NCBI RefSeq assembly: GCF_022965805.1
Contig: NC_133103.1
Location: 26,064,687-26,128,686 of the forward strand
Direction of reading: 5' to 3'
Length of the DNA: 64,000 bases
Source: Primulina eburnea
Taxonomy: Eukaryota > Streptophyta > Magnoliopsida > Lamiales > Gesneriaceae
Positions 25,062 through 37,350 of the stretch are shown in pieces. The translations under genes were made by a program, and so were the position numbers. The notes beneath the pieces were generated by a model. It searched no databases, had not been told where the DNA came from, and saw nothing but the letters and a program-made list of their open reading frames with translations. Position 1 is the stretch's first letter. Each line of letters opens with the position of its first letter.

Positions 25062-25556
25062 ATCATTCTTTCTTTGGTCATCCTAAAACACTTGACCAAA
25101 ACATTGCCTTCAAATCAGAAACTATCTCTAAATGCAGAATATTTGTGTCGTTATTTGAAAAAATATTTCAATTAAATAAAAATTAATTTCTAGAAAAAAA
25201 TAGAAAATATGGTATATTCAATATAATAAATAGATTTAAAGATATACCTAATAGCAGAAATCCGATTAGGAATTTCGTTTTCTGTGTCGTTAATATATAG
25301 TTGAGCAAACTTCGGTGATCTACCTTCACATGGAAGTAGGCTTCCGATTAAATGATAATTTTGACCATGAAGTTTAAAATTTGGAGGGGAGCCGCCTCGA
25401 TTTAAACTTGAATCTATCTTCCCTCCCATCGACGTGAAGCAAAACATATTATTGTATGATCAGATGCTCTCTAGAAAATGTTTGCTCTTATTACTCACTC
25501 CGTTCAATAAATCATGCAATACTTGTTGAGGTTTTTTTAAAGAAGGAAGTTGTATT
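25062..25556 (-). pseudogene. Helitron Rep N-terminal segment, separated by G1
   Basis: On the minus strand the reading SKHFLESI, then MFCFTSMGGKIDSSLNRG, SPKFAQLYINDTENEIPNR is the typical start of plant Helitron proteins. One stop lies before SYNNMF. A likely intron follows at about 25235, and the next piece ends CFRMTKERM at the G1 junction, with a small internal deletion. Joining across G1 continues into the 15748 end. The upstream part is lost at 25557. Confidence 0.85.
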
Positions 25557-27529
25557 TGTGGGGACCCGGACGCTAATTCATCTCTTAATCGTTCTTGGGA
25601 ATAATTGGATCAATTCAATATAGTGGGTCTAAAATATTATTATTATTGTGACACCCTGACCCGTAACAATAAAATAATACAGCGGAATTTAAAATCTTCT
25701 TTAAAATAGGGAAGGAGTTTCAAAATACGTTTCATAAAAATGTTTACAAAATAAATACATGATCATTCAAATGATTTAACAAAAATACAAGACAATCATT
25801 CCTATGATCATGTCCCAAAAATACTTGCAAAAACAACATCCTTCCAATCTTCGTATGCATATGACCTCTGACCACAGTCAACGTCCTGGTCCGCCGCTCT
25901 TATCTGCATCACATGAAATAACTGAAATGAGAATAAATCTCAGCAAGTGGAACTCTATATAGCAATGATACATAGTATACTCTGTAAAACATGACTTTGA
26001 AATCATAAATACCATCAACTCTGAAACATGAATAATGTAGCAATAACTGTAGCAATAGCATAGCAATAAGATAGCAATACGATGGTATTTCTCTTTTCTC
26101 TGGTTGGATTGATATCAATAGTATATCTGACTGTGGTGCTCGTATCCCAAATCGATTATAAACCGATAACTCTGAGGGATATAAGCCTATGGGCGTTGAT
26201 CAACTAATTGCATGCAATGCTCTGACTATGACTAAATCAATCCAATAAAACATTTGAATTCTCAATAGCATTTAAACAATCACTTTGGAAACTATATCTT
26301 TTCTCTTGTATTCCCTTTTTAATAAATGAGACATACAATGCCTCCAATAGATAATCAATGAAATCAATACATAACAATGGATCAATTGAAGGGAATAACA
26401 CTTTGAAATCATTAGAACACCATACATATATAATCATGTGAGCAAAGGGATGAAATTCCACTTACAAACCAATAGAACACCTCCAAACTATACTCTTGGT
26501 ACACCACCTACAACAATAATCCATAAATAACAACAATATCAACTCTATATCCAAAAATACAAGTCAAATAACGCATTGAACCATCAAAAACATCCACCTA
26601 TAACATCTCATCTTCCAAAATCATGATAGAACTCAACCAAAAACTTACCTTAGCTTCCTCTCACCACGTAGAAGCTCGATCTCAACTCGGAAATCCAAAC
26701 AAATCCAAGAATCAAAGCTAGGAAATGAAATGAAATGAAGGAAACCCTTGTTTCTAGAGAGAAAATCGGAAATGAGAAGGAAGGAAAAGATAAGGTATGG
26801 CCAACAACTCCAAAAAGTAACTAAATATCTCGCCCATACCTAGACCGCGGGTGCACTGCTACAAGCACCGCGGGTTCGCCTAGCTCACGGCACAACACAA
26901 TAATTCTGGAACACAAACACCGCGGGTGCGGCGCTGCAACCACCGCGGGTGCGGTCCTTGCACTACCGCGGGTGCGGTCCTGCTACGACTTCCCAATTCC
27001 AAAATCATGAATAGTACACCACGGGGGCTGTGGGGACCCGGACGCTAATCAAGTTCTTAATCATCATTGGGACTCATTAATCAATTAAAACAGGGTCTAA
27101 TTTTTTTTTTAAAATGCGGAACGTAGTGACATACAACATATATACATATCAGTATATAAAATACAAATCCTGTATTTCAACATTTATTCAAACTAGGGTT
27201 TAAAACTAAAGTCAAGTGTTTAACCCTACATCTAGTCCAAGTCCGGTGCCACCACTCTAATCACGATCTAGCTCTTCATCTCCTCGACCCTGGACCTGTC
27301 CCACCTGTTGTCAAGTACACATACAGACAAGACAACAGCCGGATATACCGGTGAGAATATAATCCCCAGTATAAATCAATGAAACATGCAATCATATAAA
27401 CAATATAAAGCATGTAATCAGGTAACATGAATATGAATCCAAATCTGAAACATAAACAATATTAAATCAAACTGTCGACACATAATTCAGACTAGACTCC
27501 ATCCTAGTCTAGGGATCCCGGTTTCCAGA

Positions 27530-27720
27530 TGTGGTATTCCTATATCGAATTCCGTAAAGGATGGAACCATGATTTCTATTACTCGATATAACCAGTGCCC
27601 TGGTATTCCTATATCGAATTCCGTAATAGAAGAATTCCAATACCCTTTACTCGATATAACCAAATATGGTGTTCCTATATCGAATTCCGTAATAGATTCC
27701 ATTACTCGATATAACCACAC
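27530..27720. repeat. Tandem degenerate repeat in the solo LTR
   Basis: CCTATATCGAATTCCGTAA and ACTCGATATAACCA alternate three times (starts near 27538, 27608, 27672). Confidence 0.75.
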
Positions 27721-28565
27721 ATCCAGTGTCCTGACCTAACCGTCAAGGACTGTAACTCTATCGCTAATATCCTATCTTGAGACATCGTGCAATGTGCCGT
27801 GGCGATCCCACCACTATCCGGCACTTCTGTCACAAGATAACTAGTCTAATACCTGTCATCTAAATACAAGAGAACAAGTACATTAATCAATGTAATGCAA
27901 ATATCCATGCAATAACATAAAGTATGTGATTTAGGGAAACCCAAGTCTAAACCGACTCAAGTCCATCTCCCAATACCACATTGACTTATACCTTTCGTTG
28001 CAGTCTCGGTTTCCTGCTCAGTCGAAGTCCTGAATTCACAGTCTGTCTGGTAATCACAATATCAATAATCTCATATCAATATACCTCCCAAATCGATAAC
28101 AATCTGATCAATCTGAATTTAATTCAAAATCAACGGCATAACAGTATCATTTCACTATTCCCGTCAATACCATCTCAACATCTATCAATTACAATCTAAA
28201 ACCCATATCCAATATAAACTGTAATCGATTCATAATCCAAATCTGTCCGGTATAAATCAATATACCCTAAAAATTCATAACAATTCCATAATCAGTCCGT
28301 TTCTTAATCTGACTTCGATTCTATGATGTCTATGATGTCAAGAACGTCATATATGAATTCCATTCAATTCTGACAATAGCATAATTTCAAAGCATGTCCA
28401 AACGTAGTAAAACTTACGTCAAGTTGTAGCCTACGTTGCTAGGAACTCGGTACTGAAGTCGGATTTAAAATCAGACGGACGGATTTCTCAGAAAAGGCGT
28501 AAGGATTTTCAACACATATATTCTGACCCTTTTCTCGATTTTTCTGAAGAAACCAACGTAAAGAT

Positions 28566-28577
28566 GTATATATATAT
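28566..28577 (-). promoter_or_regulatory. Candidate TATA run of the solo LTR
   Basis: A TATATATATATA run about 50 nt downstream of the array on the LTR strand, some 360 nt from the LTR start. Confidence 0.45.
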
Positions 28578-28626
28578 CCTAAGCTGCATGTTGGAAAAAC
28601 GTGTCACCTTTTCTTGAATCTCGGCT

Positions 28627-28805
28627 GGCGCTCGAGCGGTAATAAACTACCGCTCGAGCGCGGCAGTTTCTGTCCGATTCCTTTCGGATTACACATTGGC
28701 GCTCGGGCGGTCAAAAACTACCGCCCGGGCGCCACTTCTTCTGTCCAAGATGTGTTCCTATTGGACTTTGGCGCTCGAGCGGTCATTTCTTACCGCTCGG
28801 GCGCC
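28627..28805. repeat. GC paired-box hairpins, CTCGAG type (solo LTR)
   Basis: Slots 28627-28661, 28698-28733 and 28770-28805; starts 71 and 72 nt apart; core spacing 22 nt in all three. Linkers include TTTCTGTCC. Confidence 0.92.
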
Positions 28806-30436
28806 AATGTTTCTGTCCAACAATTGCACCCTTCAAATATAATTTTTATTTCGTGTCCCGATTAATCCCTTCGTAATCATATCAAATTATAAATCAATAA
28901 TTACCGATTACTAGGATTAAATTTCCGGGCATTACAGGGGCACTCCTCTAAGAGTGCGGGTGCACTCTGGTCACGGCAATGAACAACTTCCAAGCAACTA
29001 AAATCGATCCGAAACGTTGAAACGAACAATCAACAACAACTAATACCTCAAGAACAATAATAACCAATAATACTATGACCCAAAACACAACTCTAAACAT
29101 CTAATGACAAAACCCAAATAACAAGGAAAAGCTTAAACCGTACCGTACACCGGCTCGGCTATTACAATTATTTTTAAATACAAGTGTGGAAACATAGTGG
29201 AATCAATCTGATATAAACATCCACATAAAAGTACAAGTCTTGTACAATTATATTAAAATCAAACTAGGGTTCAACTACTATATATCAAGTGCTGAATCCT
29301 AATCTACTTCTGGGCCCGGATCTCCACTACGCTAACTGTAATCTCTCATCATCTTCTTGACCCTGATCCTGTCCCATCTGTTGTCATGCACACATACAAA
29401 CACAACAACAACCGGATAACTACAGTGAGAAATACATTATCAGTATAAACAATGTGTACATGAAATCATATAACAGATACAAAAGCATGAAACAAATATC
29501 AATAAAATATATCAAAATCTGAAAGACATGAATCAATATAAAACTATAAATCAACTAGTGACTCATCATCTCAGACTCGACTCATTTCTAATCTAGGGGA
29601 TCCCGGTTCCTGGACATTGGCACAATATAGTGAATCTCCGCAATATAAGCCGATCTACTCCTACGCAACATCGATATAAACCAAACATCCAGTGACTTGG
29701 CATCTCCGCCGATGACTCAATACATGCTTTGCTATAACTCAATAGACTAAGCATATCAATTTCATGAATTGCAAACATCAATGCAATAAAATAAAGTATG
29801 TGGATTTTGGGAAACTTAAGTCCAATCTAACTCGAGTCGATCTCTCGGTTAACATTGATTTATACCTTTCTTTTCTCGATCTGACGAAGTCGAAGTCTGT
29901 CAATACTCAATCTTGCAATGACAATATCGAGGTGTCCAATATCAATATACCACTCAAATCAATATTGGATATAATCAGAACTCAATCTAATTCTGTTTCA
30001 ACAGCATAACTGCACAATCTCAATATACCCATCAATACAAATATCAACATAAATCAAGCTCAACTCATAATCGATCGACAAACATAATCTCATATCAAAT
30101 CTGTATAATCTCAACCAAATCAAATCTGATAAATCATAACAATTTCATACGGTATCCGTTCTTAAATCTGGTTTCGATTATAAGATTTCTAATATATCAA
30201 GAACACCATTTATTAATCATATATGATTCCTTCAATATCATATTTTCAAATCATAACAAAACTTAGTAAAACTTACGTCCATGTGAAGACGCTAACACGA
30301 GGATCATAGAAATATATTCAGATCGAAATTCTGACAGGCGAATCTTTCAATAAAATTCATTTCCTCTTATCTGAAGCAATTTTCTCCAGAACTTCTCATC
30401 CCTTTTCTTCCTGAATTTGCTGAAGGAATTGCAACA

Positions 30437-30442
30437 TTTATA
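30437..30442 (-). promoter_or_regulatory. Candidate TATA box of the mosaic LTR
   Basis: TATAAA on the minus strand (GTGTATAAATG), about 50 nt past the array. Confidence 0.5.
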
Positions 30443-30492
30443 TACACACACGTTGCATGAAAAAACATGTGGCTAACTCTATGCACTGAACG

Positions 30493-30691
30493 TCTCGCGC
30501 ATATGCACGACCCTCCTCGGCGCATATGCGTGAGACATTCTGTCTCGGCGTATGTCTTCTCGGCAGCTCGCGATATGCGTGCACCATCGCCGCGCATATG
30601 CGCGAGGGGGGGGCGCGATTGTCTGCCCAAATACTAAGTTACATACCTTGGCGCTCGCGCGGTAATTTTTCTACCGCTCGGGCGCCACATG
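30493..30691. repeat. Mixed GC paired-box array: CATATG type next to CTCGAG type
   Basis: CATATG-type boxes at 30493-30610 and one CTCGAG-like hairpin (GGCGCTCGCGCGG ... CCGCTCGGGCGCC) at 30649-30686. The only array here with two box types side by side. Confidence 0.85.
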
Positions 30692-30999
30692 TTCTGTACA
30701 AATATTGTTTTGTACATATTGGCATCCGGCCTTTCAAATCAATTCGTACAACGTCAATCATATACAATATTCATTTCTCAATTCATTGTCACGATATACA
30801 TCAAATACATAATCCATGGACAATTTCATAATTATCTTAATCATATAAGATTTACGATAATACGATACATGGTCCTTACATTTCTCCCTCTCTTAAAAAA
30901 TTTCGTCCTCGAAATCTCAAACATTCTTATTACATAACATTGGCAAACATACATATGCACCAGTTATTACATATCAAAACTAAATCAGTAAAAGGATCA

Positions 31000-33900
31000 G
31001 AATACATCGATACAATGGAACAGAGGATGAGCATCAAATAAATGCGGATATGATTCTCGCATCTTGCTTTCCAACTCCCACGTGATTCTTAAACACATGT
31101 CTTGTCCATTGCACTCGAACTAGAGGAATCGATTGTTTCTCAATATCTTTTCTTTCGATCTATAATGCGAACAGGTTGTTCAACATAGGAAAGAGAAGAT
31201 CAGTCAACTCATCTGGTGCAAGTAAATGTGATGGATCTGGTTCATATTCCTCAGCATTAGAACATGAAACACAATCATGAATCGCAGATAGAGCTGTGGC
31301 AATGCCAATCGATACGCAAGATCACCAACTCGATCCAGAATCTCGTATGGACCAACATATCGAGGAGATAATTTCCCTCGCATGCCAATCAAACATGCCT
31401 CTAAAGGGATATATTTTCAAAAACACTGTCACTTTCGGGAATTCCAAGGGTCGTCTTCGCTTATTCGCATAACTCGTTTGACGATCCTGAGCAGCTTTCA
31501 TTCGCTGCCGTATCAACGAACCTTATCATTCATTCCTGTATCATTTCAGGTCCAGTCAATTGTCTCTCACCAATCTCATCCCAGAATAACGGTGATCTAC
31601 ATCGTCTCCAATAAAGCTTCAAACGTGTCATACCGATACTCGTCTGAAAGCTATTATTATAAGAAAATTCAACCAAGGTAAGGCATCTTGCCATCCCATT
31701 CTGAAATCCAACACAACAGCGCGCAACATATCCTCCAGATTCTGAATCGTACGCTCAGTTTGGCCATCAGTTTGAGGATGATAAGCAGTACTCATAGCCA
31801 AACGCGTACCTATCGCTTCCTGAAAACTACCCCAGAATTTAGAAGCAATCTGGATCACGATCAGATACAATTGAGACTGCACACCATGCAGTCTCACGAC
31901 ATTCTCAATGTATAAACGGGCCATTCTCTTATAAGGATAAGTCCGCTCATATGGAATGAAATGCGCAGATTTCGAAAGCCGATCAATAATGACCCAAATA
32001 GCATCACAGCCCTTGGGTGAACGAGGTAAATGAGTCACGAATCCATAGCAATATGCTTCCAATTCCATCTGGGATTTCAAGACTATGGAGCAATCCTCCA
32101 GGTTTCATTCTCTCGGCTTTCACTTGCTGGCAGACAAGACATTTCAAAATAAACTCAGCAATGTCCTTCTTCATACGTCTCGACCAGAATTGAGGTCTCA
32201 ATGTCAAATACATCTTTCGACCTCCAGGGTGAATACTGTATTTGCTACAATGTGCTTCTCGAAGAAGGGCAGATCTCAAATCAGAGTCATTAGGAACTAT
32301 CAGCCGACCGTTAAGTCGTAAAGAACCATCAGAAGAAATCTGAAATCCAGACTGATGTCCTGCAGATACAAGTTCTTTCGACTTCTAAATCTGTGCATCG
32401 TTTCGTTGGGCCTTTCGTATTTTCGATATCAAATTCGGCTCAATTTGCAATGCTGAGACAGTGACAGAATTCCAATTCGAGTGAAAAGTCCAACCAGAAG
32501 TACAAATATCCTCATGTACCTTGGCGACATTGACAGAAGCTAGAACAGAATCATGAACTTTACGGCTCAGGGCATCCGCAGTAACATTCACCGATCCAGG
32601 GTGATATTGAATCTCACAATCAAAATCTTTCAGGAGATCCATCCACCTGCGTTGCCTCATATTCAAATCAGATTGAGAAAAGAGATATTTCAGACTCTTG
32701 TGGTCCGAATAGATAACAAACTTTTCTTCCGTACAGGTAATGGCGCAAAATCTTCAGAGCAAATACAATGGCAGCCAATTCGAGATCATGAACAGGATAA
32801 CGTGTTTCATGAGATTTCAATTGACGAGACGCATAAGCAACCACTTTGCCATGTTGCATCAGAACACAGCCCAAACCTTTAGCAGACGCATCTGTAACAC
32901 CACAAATCCTCCGGTACCTGAGGGAATAGTAAGCACAGGTGTTGTGGTCAATCTCGTCTTCAATTCAAGAAAACTAGCTTCACATTCATCTGACCAAATG
33001 AATCTCTGATTCTTCTGTGTCAGTTGAGTAATAGGTTTAGCTATCTTCGAAAATCCTTCAATAAAACGACGATAATATCCAGCTAACCCATGAAGCTACG
33101 GATCTCAGGAACATTCGTAGGTCTTGGCCAATTCAATACAGCTTCGACCTTCGCAGGATCAACAGATATGCGATGTCTCGAAATGACGTGGCCCAGAAAT
33201 ACCACTTTGTCATCCAGAATTCGCCTTTGGACAATTTGGCATACAAATGACTAGTACGAAGAGTTTGAAGTACCAGTCTCAGATGTTCAGCATGCTCCTT
33301 ATTCGATTTCGAATCAACAAGGAATATCATCGATAAATACAAAACGAATCGGTCTAGATATCTCTAAAGACCCGATTCATTAAATCCATAAAGATAGCAG
33401 GAGCATTCGTAAGCCGAAAGGCATAACCAGAAATTCATAGTGGCCATACCTCGACGAAAAGCAGTTTTGGGCACATCTTCGTCTCGAACTCGTACTTGAT
33501 GATACCCAGAACGAAGATCAATCTTAGAGTAAACAGAAGTACCTGAAGCTGATCAAATAAATCATCAATACGAGGAAGTGGGTACTTATTTTTCACAGTA
33601 GCCCGATTCAGCTGCCTATAATCGATACACATTCGCATAGTACCATCTTTCTTTCGAACAAATAAAACTGGAGCTCTCCAAGGCGATACACTCGTCGAAT
33701 ATATCCTTATCGAGAAGATCATGTAATTGTTCTTTCAATTCGTTCAGTTCCAGAGGTGCCATGCGATATGGAGCTTTAGAATAGGCGTAGTCCCCGGCAT
33801 CAGATCAATACTAAACTCAACTTCCGATGAGGAGGAAAATCAGGAATCTCATCGGGAACATCCGGAAACTCTTTCGCAACAGGAATCTCAGATAAAGAAG

Positions 33901-34100
33901 ACTCCTTCTTCGAAATATCAATAGCGTATATAAGATAACACTCATCTCCGCTAGTCAACAATCGAGACATCTCAAGGAAGATACCAAGGAATTTTGGCTT
34001 TGGGAACCCTTGCCATAAAAATCCACTTGGGTCCATCAATCGGGTCGAAATCGAACCACTCCGTGACAACAATCAACGGTAGCTCGATTTGTCTCAAGAT
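31000..34100 (-). pseudogene. G3 pol, heavily broken
   Basis: From 34100 down: a protease-RT linker, RT ([34 protein letters not shown] near 33600), RNase H ([18 protein letters not shown] near 32800; [10 protein letters not shown] near 32580), integrase zinc domain (SIHPGGRKMY ... CLVCQQVKAE near 32150), integrase core (YHPQTDGQTERTIQNLEDM near 31760) and a C-terminal segment (KLSPRYVGPYEILDRVG near 31350). Frameshifts occur in every domain, and RT motif A is not readable. Domain order identifies a Ty3/gypsy element close to G1. Confidence 0.85.
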
Positions 34101-35395
34101 ATCCATGCCAAAATACAATCAAAGTCGTGCATAGGGAGGACAATCAAATTCAGAAATACCACATTATCCTCATAGATCAGTACACAATTATGCACAACTT
34201 TCTCAGACAAAATAATCTTCCCTGCTGGCGTGGCTATCGACAAAGTATCATCAACGGGGTACACCGATATCGTGAGATGCAACAAATGCATGAGATATGA
34301 ATGAATGAGATGCTCCTGATCAAATAAACACGTGCAGGATAATCGCAAAGCGTGCAAATACTGCAATCACACCTCCAGGAGCTTCTCTTGCCTGACCTCA
34401 GTCATGCCATACACTCTCACTTGAGGAGGAACTTGGACACTCTGACCACCCGGTCCTCGATATCGTGGGACACTCGACTGCTGAAAAATGGAACAGGAAC
34501 AGCAGGTCTCGTCATAACAGGGCCACTCTAAAACCAGGACTGGGGTTGAGCAGAAGTCGTACCCCTGTTCGGACATACTCGAGAGAAATGGCCTTCCTGC
34601 CCACATTGAAACAGGTACCAAACATACCTCGACACTGCTCGATAGTATTTTTACCTTCACATGGCTACAATAGGGAGCAATCACAGGACTCCCTATCTGT
34701 GATCCACTAGAACTGGAAGAAGCAGAGCCAGTCTTCTTGAACTTCTTACCTCTCGATCGCAAATAGGAGGCTGAGCTGACACCGGTGGTGGAGGAGTATA
34801 CTGTGGACCTCCCCGCCTAAGTCCAGCCTCGGCTGCCTTAGCTCGTTCAACTGCCTCTGCGTAGCTGGTAGGCAATCCAGAAACAACATAGGTATACAAA
34901 GTAGGATGTAAACCATTTACAAACCTGTTATATTTTGGCCTCGCACCCAGCTACGTGAGGTGCATACTTCAGTAACGTAGAAAATTTTGAAGCATACTCT
35001 GCAACAGACAGTTCCCTGCTGCAGATTATTGAATTCATTCTCCTGAGCAGTAAATAGGAAGGAGGGGAAACTGCTCCAAAAACTGGGCCTTGAAGACATC
35101 CCATGTGACTTCAGTCCCGGCCTCTTTCAATCCAATTCGCGGCTTCCCACCAAGATTAGCTCAGTCATTCAGCTGATACAAAGCAATTCAGTCTCCGAGC
35201 CTTGGAATACTCAACAATATTAAACAAGTGCTCGATATCCTTCAGCCAGGCCACAGCTCTTTCAGCACTCTCAGTGCCAAAGAACCTCGGTGGTTTCAGA
35301 TCCTGGAATCGAGCCATCACAACACCATGGACAACCCTCAAATTGCCCAACAATCCTCTCAGACTGCTACTCGTAGTTTCATTTGTGTGATCCAT
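34101..35395 (-). pseudogene. G3 gag-protease, broken
   Basis: Gag start near 35395 (MDHTNETTSS, then LKPPRFFGTESAERAVAWL), a YAEAVERAKAAEAGLRR segment near 34850, a degenerate zinc-knuckle region near 34600, and the protease downstream segment around 34100-34370. Multiple frameshifts. Confidence 0.75.
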
Positions 35396-35587
35396 CTACA
35401 AATCAAAAGATGAATATCACAATTTCATATCAATCATAATCTCATCATATCATATCATCCATCTCATCAGATACTTACCAAATCAAATCACTTAAGAGCA
35501 AGTAATACAAATAAGTCAAAAACATACGCACAATTCATTGTGCCTATAAAGTGACACAAGACTCAATAGAGCATTCTCTCAGCTAGG

Positions 35588-35599
35588 CTCTGATACCAC
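35588..35599 (-). promoter_or_regulatory. G3 primer-binding site (tRNA-iMet type)
   Basis: CTCTGATACCAC region, reverse complement of TGGTATCAGAG, five bases from the LTR edge at 35604. Confidence 0.8.
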
Positions 35600-35603
35600 T
35601 CTG

Positions 35604-37350
35604 TGTGGGGCCCAGCTCCTAATCGTTATTACAATGCAATCGGATTAGGGTTAATTATCAGAGCGGAAAACGAGTTTAAAATTTCTTTACAATGAGCCCA
35701 AATATCTCTTCTGATAATAAATACTAAAAATAGTATCTAAATTCAAATCATAAACACGCCTACACATAACTAAAACCAATCACATACAAACAACCTCATA
35801 TCCTCGGGACATGCCCCGGTAATAGAAACATAACATATATACTGGAACAAGACATAAACATAAAACCTCAGCCCAAACTGTGGCTCCCACCAGAAGTACC
35901 CTCCTCCGGTCTCTGATATCCTGGAGTACGCCATTGTCCACACACAAAGACAACAACAGCCCCAGTGGGGGTGAGCAAAGCTCCGTAGGAACAACCAATC
36001 ATATATACCACAGATATCTAAACAATGAATATGGTATGCAATGCATGTAGGTCGTGGAGGTATCAGGTCAAATGCCTCCACTGAGCACATGTCAGAATCA
36101 ATTGAATCGCTATCAAATCAAATCAATGCTCGAGCTGGCACACCGGTCGATATGGGAATACACATATGATAGGTCGACGAAGCGCCATCAACCCACAATC
36201 CATATCCAATCAATGGGGCCACAATGTCTATGCTTACGGGTCATATAATACCGGCATAGCGATTGTGTTCACAAACCCCGGAATCCAATCAAATCATATC
36301 AGGGTATCCAAGGATCATAGCTCAACGTGCATGTCATGTATCGATGTATGCATCAAACAATGTGTGTTAACAAAACATTTATTTTGTAACTCATACTCAA
36401 ATCTCAATGTCATGATGTCACATCAAATCATCAAATAGGCACATAGACACGTATCCAACCAATCAATCCAATCAAACGACATAAATCATATTATACAGAT
36501 ACCGTCGATGTTACCGTACCCGGTCGAACATACTTCAATTCTTCGTTTCCAATTGATGTAGCCTGAGGATATGATATTACACTTTATCTACATCAATAAA
36601 CATACTCATTCTAATCATTAACATACTCCAAAATCATTAATATGAGTTTCAAATATCATTTGAAACTTCAAAAATTCATATTAAATCATAATAAATCATA
36701 ATTCATTCCGACTTCAAATACGAGTTTTTTCGGTTATTCACTACTATCAGAAATTCAACTCAAATACATGCTATTCCAGCACTTGGATATTATAGCTACT
36801 GGAACTAGAAGAAAATTACTCAGTCAGAAGCCCTCACGCGACGATCACAAATATATAATTTGTTTCGCGTTAGACACGTTTGGAAGTCGAATCGACGAAG
36901 AATTTCGATTTTTTTTCTCTCTCGAATTTATCGGATAAAAATGGAGAAAGAAAGGAGAGAAACGTCATTCTTATCATAACCGCACTCGCACTCGGGCGGT
37001 AGAATTCTCGCCCCGAGCGCGAGACATTCTGTCCCCGAGAACTTTATGCCGCGCTCGGGCGGTCAAATATTACCGCTCGGGCGCGGATTTGTTCTGCCCA
37101 AAACTAAGTTTACATACCTTGGCGCTCGGGCGGTAATTTTCTACCGCTCGGGCCCCACATGTTCTGTACAAATATGTTTTTTGTAATATATGGCGTCCGG
37201 CCTTTCAACAAGTTCGTACAACGTCAATTCATATGCAATATTCATTCCAATTCATTGTCACGATATACATCAAATACATAATCCATGACAATTTCATTAA
37301 TTATCTATAATCATATAAGATTTACGATAATACGATACACGGTCCTTACA
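35604..37350 (-). mobile_element. G3 PBS-side LTR
   Basis: Plus-strand edges TGTGGGGCCC (35604) and GGTCCTTACA (37350); 1747 bp. The outer 370 nt match 30490-30880. Confidence 0.8.
36987..37156. repeat. GC paired-box hairpins, CTCGGG type (G3 PBS-side LTR)
   Basis: Three slots with first cores at 36991, 37054 and 37125 (63 and 71 nt apart). The third slot and its flanks match the hairpin at 30649-30686; the first two stand where the mosaic LTR has CATATG-type boxes. Confidence 0.85.

Larger units (their letters stand above)
11232..25556 (-). mobile_element. Helitron (autonomous type, decayed), interrupted by gypsy G1
   Basis: On the minus strand the left edge reads GCACGGGTGAAAAACTAG followed by T. 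This fits a Helitron 3' terminus: CTAG end, T host base, and a GC hairpin-like sequence just inside. Upstream lie a PIF1-type helicase (11886-13480), a Rep region (13631-15748) and its N-terminal part (25062-25556), split by G1 at 15749-25061. The 5' terminus is missing because the Helitron stops at the G3 LTR at 25557. Several nonsense codons and frameshifts show it is inactive. Confidence 0.85.
27029..28936 (-). mobile_element. Solo LTR of the G1 family, target duplication GGGGC
   Basis: Minus strand TGTAATGCCCGG ... GTCCCCACA; GGGGC at 27024-27028 and 28937-28941. Aligns with the G1 LTR on both sides of the array (around 28320-28420 and 28806-28936) but carries CTCGAG-type instead of CATATG-type boxes. 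About 1908 bp. A tandem pattern at 27530-27720 repeats ATATCGAATTCCGTAA three times. Confidence 0.92.
26845..28966. repeat. GC paired-box array, CCGCGG type, split by a solo LTR
   Basis: Cores at 26845, 26868, 26920, 26943, 26966 and 27019, giving repeated spacings of exactly 23 nt, with slots about 75 nt apart. A further decayed box at about 28954-28965 comes back into register when the inserted 27029-28936 and one copy of its duplication are removed. Only 26845-27028 and 28937-28966 belong to the array. Confidence 0.85.
25647..29166 (-). mobile_element. Solo LTR with target duplication ATTAT, interrupted
   Basis: Minus strand TGTAATAGCC ... GGGTGTCACA; ATTAT at 25642-25646 and 29167-29171. 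Same family as the solo LTR 44114-56364 (shared sequence around 25876-26000 and 56040-56150). It is interrupted by the solo LTR 27029-28936; net length about 1.6 kb. The small ORFs inside have no coding support. Confidence 0.88.
25557..30880 (-). mobile_element. G3 PPT-side LTR (mosaic), interrupted by solo LTRs
   Basis: Pieces 25557-25646 and 29172-30880. The inner part (TGTGGGGACCCGGACGC start, 29172-30300) resembles the G1 LTR; the outer end (TGTAAGGACCGTGTATCG on the minus strand) matches the 35604-37350 LTR. The boundary falls in the box array. Confidence 0.7.
25557..37350 (-). mobile_element. Degraded gypsy element G3 with nested solo LTRs
   Basis: Minus strand: PBS-side LTR 35604-37350, PBS 35588-35599, broken gag and pol 31000-35395, PPT-side LTR 25557-30880 (less the inserted 25647-29166). 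The two LTRs agree only over the outer 370 nt or so; the rest differs, and flanks GTATT and TGATT do not match. This suggests a recombinant composed of two elements rather than one intact insertion. Confidence 0.75.

Noticed and set aside
30349..30631. tRNA or rRNA genes in GC-rich patches here and elsewhere
   Set aside because: No cloverleaf or rRNA sequence seen anywhere; the tRNA-like words are primer-binding sites.
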